A stretch of 5,766 bases of DNA, taken from contig JABGYE010000097.1 of NCBI GenBank assembly GCA_018675395.1, forward strand, positions 1 to 5,766, read 5' to 3'. Source of the DNA: EC70 sp018675395 (lineage in GTDB: Bacteria > Verrucomicrobiota > Verrucomicrobiia > Verrucomicrobiales > DEV007). A model generated the notes under the pieces. That model was not told where the DNA came from and searched no databases. It saw only the letters and a program-made list of their open reading frames with translations. The stretch's first letter is position 1. Every line of letters begins with the position of its first letter. Position numbers and translations under genes: made by a program. Below, piece by piece: positions 1-5,766 of the stretch.

Positions 1-2
1 AG

Positions 3-3000
3 GGATCCAATATTAATCGAGGAATGGTAAATGTTGGATTAGCAGCAGAGGAAGATGCGCTTGCTGTAGAAGAGAACCCACAGCCGAGTGTCGAAGAATC
101 TGATATCTGGAAATGGCGAGGGCGCAATCTCTATTTTTTCAATCAGCAGAGGGGGTTACAGGTATTTTCTTTACATGATCTTAATGAGCCCAGTCGTATA
201 GCTCAGTTGAGAATGCCAGCAGTTGGTGAGCAACTCTACCTTGTTGGGGAGGAGCATGTAATTCTCTTGGCGAATTCAGGTAATTCTTATTGGCGAGGGG
301 TGAACTCTGCGCAATCAGAGGTGGTGTTAGTTCACCATCAAACTGATCAGCTATCAGTCAAGAAGCGTTACTCATTGGAGGGATCTTTTGTTGAGAGCCG
401 TATGATAGGAAATCGTCTCTATGCAGTGACTAGAATATGGGAAAGTGTTAGGCAGATTGACGGCGATTGGCACGCGCGTTCAGGGCTCAAGGTATATGCT
501 TTTGATTTTACTGATCCAACGAATCCTGTCGAAATGAAGGGGCTGGATCTGACTGGTGAGGAAAGTTATTATTATAATGCAGTGGTTACTGCAACGCCTG
601 ATTATCTTTTTGTGATCCCCTCCGTTTATGACACTAATGAACGGGAGAATGTTTCATGGGTCCATGCCATTAAGATTGACGACCCTTCCGAACCAATGGA
701 AATTACACACAAGGTTCGATTAGGAGGTCATCTCAATGACAAATATAAGTTGGCATTGCGTGACGGTATTCTGACCACAGTTTCACAGGTATGGGGGAGG
801 AATGCAGGACAGCAAAGACACACCTTAGTAGAGAATCACGATCTTCGGCATCATCCGAATGAGTTGGCTAGGCAATTGGATTCACTGGTCCTTGCCCCAG
901 GCGAGACTGTACGGGCAACTAGGTTTCATGATGATCGTCTGTATGTCGTTACTTTTAGGCAAATAGATCCTCTCTTTGCCGTCGATCTATCTAGGCCTCG
1001 CCGGTTAAAGATTCTTGGACATATCGATATACCTGGTTGGTCCACGTATATGGAAATATTTGGAGAATTGGGCCGTATATTGTCGGTAGGAATTGAAGAT
1101 TCAAGAGTTGCTATTTCCTTGTTTGATGTGGCTGATCCCACAAAGATGAGATTGTCTGAACGAATTTATCTTGGGGACGAAGATACTTACAGCTGGAGTG
1201 AAGGTAATTACGATGAGAAGGCGGTAGGATTTTTTCCTGATCAAAATTTATTGGTTTTGCCTTTCACAGGCAGGGTGGACGGATCTTATCAAAAAAAGAT
1301 GCAGATCATGGATATTGGAGATGACCTACTGGTCAAGCGAGGAGTGATCGATTCTGATTTTATAGCACGTCGTGGAAAACTTCTTGATAATGACAAGTTA
1401 GTTGTCATTTCTGGACAGCAGTTACGGGTAATGGACATTTCGGATCGGGACCTTCCAGAGGAGAAAGTTTCATTAACAATTGCTTGGTCAGCAGATCGAA
1501 TCATTCGTACGGATGATTATCTCATTCAGTTAGAAGGAGGTTCATCGCATTGGTGGGATTCAAATTCAGGGACTCCCACTACTCTCAGGATAACTGTTTC
1601 TGATGATCCTGATGCATTGGTCAGTGAGTTGGAAATTGGTCGCGGCAATGAATTGAACGGAGCGACCATCATCGGTAAAACGGTTCACCTTCTAACGTCC
1701 CGGACTGAATCGATTACGGTAAAAGACAATGAAGAATTAGAGCGCTGGAAACATGCTACATTCTTTTATACTCATTCCATTGATATTTCTAATCCCAAGG
1801 TTCCGGTACTGATAGGAACGAACAGGATGAAAGCATCTGATTCCTTAATTTATCTCGGGTCAATGCGGGCGAATGCATTGTCGGAAGATAAAATTCTTTG
1901 GGTTCCGGATCAATCGAACACGGGATATTATTCATGCATGCGTTGTATCGGAATGGCCGAGGATGTAATGGTTGATGATATTGGGTTTTGGCCCCGGCAA
2001 GGGAATGATGGTTGGCTCATTGTTACAGGTTCTGGGGATGATTCTCTTCCAAGTTTTTTCTCTGCTACACGGATGGTCAATCATGATGATTATCCGGACA
2101 GCTGGGTTGAAACCGGTCCGATTTTCTTGTCCGATCAGATTGCAAGTTTTGGCTGTTATGTCAGTAGCTGGAGTGGGAAGAGGCACGAGGGGCGTCATTT
2201 AATGAGGAGGATCGATTTTTCAAATCCCACGAAACCGGTCCTTCTTAAAGAAGTTGATGTTCCTGGCTTGCTTGAGCATGTTTATACGACGAAGTCGAGA
2301 GGAACGATATTATTTACAACACGTCAAAAAACTGAGCCTGACAAGACAGGCTTGGTTCGATGGTCATCAGATCTGGTACTTGAAGCTTCAATTTATGACG
2401 GGGTTAATGCATTTTTGATCGATTCTATTGAAATTAAAGGATCCTATCACTCAACAGTTTCAGGGCATGGTCGTTTTATTTTATTAAATATGAACAATGG
2501 GAATCGTTGGTGGTGGGATGGATCCGAGTCAGAGGATGGTGAGAATGGTTTACGGGTTCTGGGTTGGATGGAAGCTGAGAGCAGTATTGAGGAATTATCC
2601 GATATTTCTACTAAGGTGTATTTGAATAATGTAATAATTGAAGATGACTTGCTATTTGCGTTTGATTATGGAGCCGTTGAAGTGATTGCGCTTTCGGATC
2701 TACCGGAAACGCCACGGACTAACTTCTTTGAGTTATCCGTTGGATCTTTTCTTTCTGGTGAGAACGTCATTAATATTTCTAAGATGGAAAGGAAGGCTTG
2801 GATTGCGGCCGGAACCTACGGAGTCGAAACCCTGGACATTGCCGAACTGGCTGGAACGGTAGGTGATGGATCCTTAGGCCAGTTGCCACAAGGCATAAAT
2901 AATGAATGGGATGAATTGATTATTGATCCGTTACAATTTGTTAGAGCAGATGACGAAGATTTTATAGGATCTATTTTGCCTGGGTATGGATGGCGTTTTC

Positions 3001-3398
3001 AACCAGAAAAGAACCAAGAAGAATATGCTCAATGGGCCGCGGATCATTTTGATTCTCTTCCCGATCCATTAGACGATAATGATAAAGATGGGGTTAGTAA
3101 TTTGATGGAGTTTTTTACTGGGACAGGACCAAACAACGCCCGTTCCTTGGTGAATCCTTCAACATTAATACTTGAACATGAAGAGGGAGGAATGCATTTT
3201 GCTTTGAGTATTGCTCCAGATCCGGCAGCAATTGGAGTTAATATTTTTGCAGAGATCTCTGAAGATCTTTTGACATGGAAGAATGCAGCAGGTTTAGTCC
3301 AATGGAATTGGCACGGACCTGTAAAAAGTGTCAGGCTCATCGAATCCATGGATTCAAACCGCTCCATTTATCTTCGTTTAGGAGTTAGAATGGATTAG
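3..3398 (+). CDS. Large secreted beta-propeller protein with EF-hand-like C-terminal module (5' partial)
   Basis: The frame is open to the window edge. The first in-window ATG (24) is unlikely to be the start, because no signal peptide follows it and a purine-rich GAGGA abuts it with no spacer; the true start is probably upstream. Residues are numbered from that ATG (1124 aa). Residues 23-60 (VEESDIWKW...) resemble the opening of the 'Beta_propel' family (PF09826/COG4880), secreted proteins distantly related to WD40. About eleven LVIVD-like blade motifs (hydrophobic-D-h-s-D/N-P-x-x-P) recur near 47, 157, 214, 318, 365, 427, 468, 585, 728, 886 and 935, enough for two propellers. A C-terminal module follows: YAQWAADHF (1001-1009), an EF-hand-like calcium loop (D1018, D1020, D1022, G1023, E1029), and a beta-rich tail with SEDLLTW (1079-1085). 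There are no catalytic motifs; the likely role is extracellular or surface binding or scaffolding. Substrate unknown. The family call is firm; the function is inference. Confidence 0.85.
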   Translation, partial: GSNINRGMVNVGLAAEEDALAVEENPQPSVEESDIWKWRGRNLYFFNQQRGLQVFSLHDLNEPSRIAQLRMPAVGEQLYLVGEEHVILLANSGNSYWRGVNSAQSEVVLVHHQTDQLSVKKRYSLEGSFVESRMIGNRLYAVTRIWESVRQIDGDWHARSGLKVYAFDFTDPTNPVEMKGLDLTGEESYYYNAVVTATPDYLFVIPSVYDTNERENVSWVHAIKIDDPSEPMEITHKVRLGGHLNDKYKLALRDGILTTVSQVWGRNAGQQRHTLVENHDLRHHPNELARQLDSLVLAPGETVRATRFHDDRLYVVTFRQIDPLFAVDLSRPRRLKILGHIDIPGWSTYMEIFGELGRILSVGIEDSRVAISLFDVADPTKMRLSERIYLGDEDTYSWSEGNYDEKAVGFFPDQNLLVLPFTGRVDGSYQKKMQIMDIGDDLLVKRGVIDSDFIARRGKLLDNDKLVVISGQQLRVMDISDRDLPEEKVSLTIAWSADRIIRTDDYLIQLEGGSSHWWDSNSGTPTTLRITVSDDPDALVSELEIGRGNELNGATIIGKTVHLLTSRTESITVKDNEELERWKHATFFYTHSIDISNPKVPVLIGTNRMKASDSLIYLGSMRANALSEDKILWVPDQSNTGYYSCMRCIGMAEDVMVDDIGFWPRQGNDGWLIVTGSGDDSLPSFFSATRMVNHDDYPDSWVETGPIFLSDQIASFGCYVSSWSGKRHEGRHLMRRIDFSNPTKPVLLKEVDVPGLLEHVYTTKSRGTILFTTRQKTEPDKTGLVRWSSDLVLEASIYDGVNAFLIDSIEIKGSYHSTVSGHGRFILLNMNNGNRWWWDGSESEDGENGLRVLGWMEAESSIEELSDISTKVYLNNVIIEDDLLFAFDYGAVEVIALSDLPETPRTNFFELSVGSFLSGENVINISKMERKAWIAAGTYGVETLDIAELAGTVGDGSLGQLPQGINNEWDELIIDPLQFVRADDEDFIGSILPGYGWRFQPEKNQEEYAQWAADHFDSLPDPLDDNDKDGVSNLMEFFTGTGPNNARSLVNPSTLILEHEEGGMHFALSIAPDPAAIGVNIFAEISEDLLTWKNAAGLVQWNWHGPVKSVRLIESMDSNRSIYLRLGVRMD
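3072..3107 (+). other. EF-hand-like calcium-binding loop within the propeller protein
   Basis: The twelve codons for residues 1018-1029, together with D1017 just before them, give Asp at loop positions 1, 3 and 5, Gly at 6 and Glu at 12. This is the spacing of a canonical EF-hand or thrombospondin type 3-like Ca2+ loop. It sits directly after a YAQWAADHF motif and before FFTGTGP, the order seen in the C-terminal modules of many secreted Verrucomicrobiota proteins. Calcium binding is inferred from the ligand spacing. Confidence 0.7.
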
Positions 3399-3439
3399 GA
3401 TAAGTAGTTATTTCTATTAATGGGTTCAGTTTCGGTTTC

Positions 3440-3467
3440 TTCGATTAAATAAATGATTTAACTCGAA
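3440..3467. repeat. Inverted repeat / stem-loop between the propeller and DUF1080 genes
   Basis: The left arm TTCGATTAAAT (3440-3450) and right arm ATTTAACTCGAA (3456-3467) are complementary over 11 pairs with one bulged base (C3462), around a 5-base loop AAATG. It lies 42 bases after the stop of the upstream gene and 36 before the chosen start of the next. No T-tract follows, so it is not a standard intrinsic terminator. It could be an mRNA 3'-end stabiliser, an attenuating hairpin or an operator. The stem is AT-rich and weak. Confidence 0.35.
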
Positions 3468-3492
3468 CATCGGGGTCTTGACTCTAGTTGGT

Positions 3493-3497
3493 AAGGG
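3493..3497 (+). promoter_or_regulatory. Ribosome binding site (AAGGG) that favours ATG 3503
   Basis: AAGGG ends five bases before ATG 3503, an acceptable Shine-Dalgarno spacing. A TTG at 3488 lies upstream of it and so cannot use it. ATG 3515 would have a 17-base spacer, which is too long. This motif is the main reason for choosing 3503 as the start of the DUF1080 gene. Confidence 0.45.
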
Positions 3498-3502
3498 TTG
3501 TC

Positions 3503-4240
3503 ATGATCTTGCTCATGAAGAACAATTTAATGCTCGGTATTCGATTTCCTTTCTTAGTTATCTTCTTTTGCTCTTTTTCATTATTGAGCGCTGATGAGGG
3601 GAAGGGATTCATTTCTATTTTTGATGGCAAGACTCTCAAAGGTTGGAGAAAAGCACCAGAGACTAGTTATGAGCCATGGTCAGTCAAGGACGGAGTCATT
3701 CGTGGCGAGGGAGAAGAAAATCGATTAGTTTATTTGGTATATTCAGGAGAGGAAAATCTTAAGAGCTTTGAGCTAAAGTTTCGCTATAAAATGGTTACCA
3801 AGGGAAATACCGGTGTTGAAGTGCGTACAAGAATTGACAAGACAGGGAAACGTCCATTTGAAGGCTATCATGCCGATCTTGGTCATGTTGGAATAGGGCC
3901 AGGCGTTCTGGGGGCTTGGGACTTCCATTTTGGATCCGGTACGAGGAAGGAATTTCCATGTCAACGTGGGACCAGCTTAGTCATTGATGCTAAAGGGAAC
4001 GGTAAGCACAGCCCTATAAAGGATGCTATTAACATTAAGGAAATAAAAAAACGTGACTGGAATGATTGTCGCATCGTTGCCAAGGGAAATTTTTTCCAGT
4101 TATGGATCAATGATAAGTTGTCATCCGAATTCACTGATAATATAAGCGAAGGTCGTTTGGAGAGCGGATTCATTGGTTTGCAGTTGCACGACAAGGGAAT
4201 GGTTGTCGAATTCAAAGACTTGTTTCTTAAGAGGCTATAA
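3503..4240 (+). CDS. DUF1080 family secreted protein (3-keto-disaccharide hydrolase domain)
   Basis: A 245-residue exported protein of Pfam PF06439 (DUF1080, now named 3-keto-disaccharide hydrolase), with a concanavalin A/LamG-like jelly-roll fold. Some members hydrolyse 3-keto-glycosides; many are uncharacterised. The N-terminus has a charged n-region (K6, R14), a hydrophobic core (about 15-28) and a likely cleavage after A30. The domain fills the rest: FDGKTLKGW (40-48), WSVKDGVIRGEG (59-70), GNTGVEVR (101-108), GYHADLG (121-127), WNDCRIVAKGN (186-196), LWIND (200-204), GLQLHDKG (225-232) and VEFKDLFLK (235-243), all in family order and at single-domain length. Start 3503 is chosen for its AAGGG ribosome site; ATG 3515 would also keep the signal peptide. 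It lies 104 bases after the propeller gene on the same strand. The family call is strong; the substrate cannot be read from sequence. Confidence 0.93.
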   Translation: MILLMKNNLMLGIRFPFLVIFFCSFSLLSADEGKGFISIFDGKTLKGWRKAPETSYEPWSVKDGVIRGEGEENRLVYLVYSGEENLKSFELKFRYKMVTKGNTGVEVRTRIDKTGKRPFEGYHADLGHVGIGPGVLGAWDFHFGSGTRKEFPCQRGTSLVIDAKGNGKHSPIKDAINIKEIKKRDWNDCRIVAKGNFFQLWINDKLSSEFTDNISEGRLESGFIGLQLHDKGMVVEFKDLFLKRL

Positions 4241-4313
4241 TTTTTCAACTAGATTTGTTTGTATAGAGATTCTTGCGGTTGCTTATGTTATACGAGACAA
4301 CGAAGTAACAAAC

Positions 4314-4490
4314 ATGCCTAGGTACAAACTTGATACTGAATTGGCAGGTGTTATATACATGGAAGAGTCGTCAGTCATTTCAGGTAATCTTAATTGCAGA
4401 AAGAGCTGTTCTCAGTGGATGAAGGCCTTTGCGGAGAAGTTAGGTGCAATGGTGTGATATTTACATTATCATAAAACCATATTGCATTTA
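4314..4490 (+). pseudogene. Possible decayed N-terminus of a Y1 (IS200/REP-associated) transposase
   Basis: A 47-codon frame opens at ATG 4314 (MPRYKLDTELAGVIY...) and closes with TGA at 4455. Its layout resembles the start of Y1/RAYT transposases: MPR-x-x-(K/R)-L, G-V-I-Y, a Ser-rich stretch, R...W.KAF, and E-K-L-G-A-M-V just before the stop. Families of this kind often continue '(H)AYVLM-x-NH-x-H', the HUH active-site region. After the stop, shifted by one base, 4456-4473 reads D-I-Y-I-I-I. AACCAT (4475-4480, Asn-His) and CAT (4485-4487, His) then follow, offset by small indels. The catalytic Tyr region is absent and the next gene begins at 4511. The interpretation rests on memory of family consensus, not an alignment. 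The alternative is a meaningless short ORF in a 270-base intergenic gap. Confidence 0.33.
4330..4357 (+). promoter_or_regulatory. Candidate sigma70-type promoter upstream of the PSD cytochrome gene
   Basis: TTGATA (4330-4335, 5/6 to the -35 consensus) is followed after 16 bases by TATATA (4352-4357, 4/6 to the -10). Transcription would start near 4364, leaving a leader of roughly 145 bases before ATG 4511. It overlaps the suspected transposase relic, and AT-rich DNA gives such matches by chance, so support is weak. Confidence 0.22.
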
Positions 4491-4494
4491 ATAT
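4466..4494 (+). promoter_or_regulatory. Alternative proximal promoter candidate for the PSD cytochrome gene
   Basis: TTATCA (4466-4471, 4/6) and TAATAT (4489-4494, 4/6) are 17 bases apart. Transcription would begin only about 10 bases before ATG 4511. A very short leader would fit the absence of a Shine-Dalgarno sequence ahead of this start codon. Both hexamers are imperfect and unproven. Confidence 0.2.
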
Positions 4495-4510
4495 TTAGTG
4501 CTATTTCTCC

Positions 4511-5766
4511 ATGAGATTGTTTCAGTTTGCCGCTCTTATACTCTTCTTTTCATCCGTGGCAAAGGGTAGAGATGTTTTTCAGGAAGAGGTGAAGCCGTTA
4601 TTGCAAAGTCATTGCTTCGGATGTCATGGACAGAAAAAGCAGAAAGGTGACCTTAGGTTGGACACGCTTGACCCGAATATTGTTGAGGGTGCCTCGGCGG
4701 AGCGGTGGCACGATGCGCTTAATAATATCAATCTTGGAGAGATGCCGCCTGAGGGTGAGCCGCAACTCTCTCCAAGCGAACGCCGTAAACTGGTAGATTG
4801 GTTAACCGGAGAGTTGCAAAAAGCGGCCAAGGTGCGCCAAGGCATTGGAGGACAATTGGTGATGCGTCGTCTTAACCGGACGGAATATCAATACACAATG
4901 ACGGATCTACTTGGGTTAGAGATGGACTACAGTGGAGTTTTTCCTTCTGACGGTCGATCCTCGGAGGGATTCAAAAACAACGGAGCTTCCTTGGGGATGA
5001 CGGCTCTTCAGGTTGAGAATTATATTAAGATTGCTCGGCAGGCTTTTAGGTTTGTGGTCGTGGAAGGAGAACAGGAAAAAAAAAGCGTTACAGTCGTTGA
5101 TAGAAACAAAGGACCAATCCGAGGTCCTAATAGTAGGCGTTTCACCGGAAACTCTTCTGAACGGCTGGGGCGGGTGAATTTTTGGCACGGGTCTTTCAAG
5201 GATCTGCCTCGCACAGGAAAATTTAGTATTCGGGTAAAGGCCTATACAGATCGCAAACTTGGGCAGCCTGCTCCGATCCTTTTTGCCCAATATGGATATT
5301 TTGTTTCAGGGTTGACCCTTAACATAATGGAAAAAGCTGGGGAGGTTGCGATCACTTCGAACAAGTCTCAGTATTATGAAATCTCGGGCCTACCCGAATT
5401 TTTTCCGCTCCCCGAAGCTCATGTGCCAAGTGCCAAGCTCAATGGGATCATCACCTTGCAAAATGCCCTCGACGATGGCGAGTCTCCTACCCAAGCCATT
5501 AACAAGGTAATTGAGGAGAAGGACAAGAAAGGAAAAGTCAGGAAAAGAAAAGTTAAGGTCTTCCCTGAGGATCCTGATTTTCCTCGCATCATCATTGAAT
5601 CCGTCGAGTTCGTTCGCAATGACTACCCGTCCTGGCCTCCCGCATTGCATCGGAGAATTATTCATGAAGGAGAGGACGTGTCCGATCCGAAGGTAGTCGA
5701 AAACTTATTGAGCCGTTTTCTTCGGCGGGCCTGGCGCCGACCAGTTAACGGGAAAGAAATAAAAAA
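4511..5766 (+). CDS. PSD-type (DUF1587/DUF1592 family) exported protein with N-terminal cytochrome c domain (3' partial)
   Basis: 418 full codons are present and the frame runs off the window end. ATG 4511 is the first start after an in-frame TAG (4496). It gives a clear signal peptide (MRLFQFAALILFFSSVA, likely cut after A17). A c-type cytochrome domain of the Planctomycete type (PSCyt1) follows, with CFGCH (C35, C38, H39) for covalent haem and GEMPP (M78 the likely distal ligand). Next come a DUF1587-like segment (LNRTEY 121-126 to about 175), a beta-rich stretch resembling a carbohydrate-binding module (about 221-300), a Lys/Arg-rich linker (337-349) and the start of a DUF1595-like domain (about 392 onward, RFLRRAWRRP). 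Family members normally continue through DUF1592, DUF1588 and DUF1585, so about half is missing. The role is periplasmic or cell-surface redox; the substrate is unknown, though the family is linked to polysaccharide use. No Shine-Dalgarno motif precedes the start. It lies 270 bases after the DUF1080 gene. Confidence 0.92.
   Translation, partial: MRLFQFAALILFFSSVAKGRDVFQEEVKPLLQSHCFGCHGQKKQKGDLRLDTLDPNIVEGASAERWHDALNNINLGEMPPEGEPQLSPSERRKLVDWLTGELQKAAKVRQGIGGQLVMRRLNRTEYQYTMTDLLGLEMDYSGVFPSDGRSSEGFKNNGASLGMTALQVENYIKIARQAFRFVVVEGEQEKKSVTVVDRNKGPIRGPNSRRFTGNSSERLGRVNFWHGSFKDLPRTGKFSIRVKAYTDRKLGQPAPILFAQYGYFVSGLTLNIMEKAGEVAITSNKSQYYEISGLPEFFPLPEAHVPSAKLNGIITLQNALDDGESPTQAINKVIEEKDKKGKVRKRKVKVFPEDPDFPRIIIESVEFVRNDYPSWPPALHRRIIHEGEDVSDPKVVENLLSRFLRRAWRRPVNGKEIK

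Larger units (their letters stand above)
4241..4510. other. Intergenic region with no intact gene
   Basis: These 270 bases separate the DUF1080 and PSD cytochrome genes. They hold the suspected transposase relic and the two weak promoter candidates listed separately. I see no convincing terminator hairpin after the DUF1080 stop, no tRNA-like fold and no tandem repeat. Confidence 0.6.

Noticed and set aside
24..26. ATG 24 as the true start of the propeller gene
   Set aside because: The frame is open upstream to the window edge, the GAGGA touches the ATG with no spacer, and no signal peptide follows despite the secreted-type domains.
1935..1946. CMRC as a c-type haem site in the propeller protein
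   Set aside because: The residue after the second Cys is Ile, not His, so covalent haem attachment is not supported.
926..3367. Several opposite-strand frames of 70-110 codons and a +1 frame at 1972-2202 inside the propeller gene
   Set aside because: All lie inside a long coding frame with clear repeat motifs; their translations are low-complexity or patternless, as expected for shadow frames.
3478..3506. TTGACT at 3478 as a -35 box for the DUF1080 gene
   Set aside because: A -10 element at normal spacing would fall on the start codon region (TCATGA), which has no resemblance to TATAAT.
4173..4313. Upstream extension of the small frame (starting ATG 4173) through the end of the DUF1080 gene
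   Set aside because: Its first 68 bases overlap the well-supported DUF1080 coding end in another frame, and the translation shows no recognisable pattern before MPRYK at 4314.
4257..4313. GTTTGT / ACAAAC inverted match flanking 4264-4306 as a terminator or element end
   Set aside because: Only six complementary bases around a loop of over 40 bases; within chance for AT-rich DNA.
3..5574. Six GGATCC palindromes (3, 2439, 2520, 2868, 3932, 5569), more than the roughly one expected by chance
   Set aside because: Most fall on Gly-Ser or Asp-Pro type codon pairs and the count is too small to claim selection or a cloning artefact.
4916..5696. Opposite-strand and alternate-frame ORFs at 4916-5290, 5390-5665 and 5511-5696
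   Set aside because: They overlap the PSD cytochrome frame, which has a signal peptide, a haem motif and family domains; the competing translations show no motif.

Overview
The window is about 5.8 kb of moderately AT-rich DNA holding three co-directional (+ strand) genes for exported proteins. All three belong to families that are abundant in the Planctomycetota-Verrucomicrobiota group. The best taxonomic clue is the C-terminal module of the first protein. It has a Tyr-Ala-x-Trp-Ala-Ala-x-His-Phe motif, then an Asp-rich EF-hand-like loop, then a 'SEDLLTW'-type tail, a combination I associate with secreted proteins of Verrucomicrobiota (Opitutae/Puniceicoccales-like). With the DUF1080 and 'Planctomycete cytochrome/PSD' genes, this makes a Verrucomicrobiota genome or metagenome bin the most likely source. 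This placement rests on recognised motifs, not on a search.

Layout: (1) positions 1-3398 carry a very large secreted beta-propeller protein whose 5' end, with its signal peptide, lies before the window. It has about eleven LVIVD-like blade motifs, probably two propellers, and ends in a calcium-loop module. (2) 3399-3502 is a short intergenic stretch with a near-perfect inverted repeat. (3) 3503-4240 encodes a DUF1080 (3-keto-disaccharide hydrolase family) protein with a signal peptide. (4) 4241-4510 is a 270-base gap that contains what looks like a decayed fragment of a Y1 (IS200/REP-associated) transposase and two weak promoter candidates. (5) From 4511 to beyond the window end runs a DUF1587/DUF1592-type protein with an N-terminal c-type cytochrome domain.

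How they may work together: all three products should be exported. The DUF1080 and PSD-cytochrome families repeatedly occur in polysaccharide-degradation gene sets of these phyla. A plausible but unproven reading is an extracytoplasmic glycan-processing locus: surface binding or scaffolding by the propeller protein, redox chemistry by the cytochrome protein, and hydrolysis of a (possibly 3-keto) sugar by the DUF1080 protein. No transporter, sulfatase, glycoside hydrolase of a classical family or regulator is visible in the window. I found no CRISPR array, tRNA, rRNA or intact mobile element.
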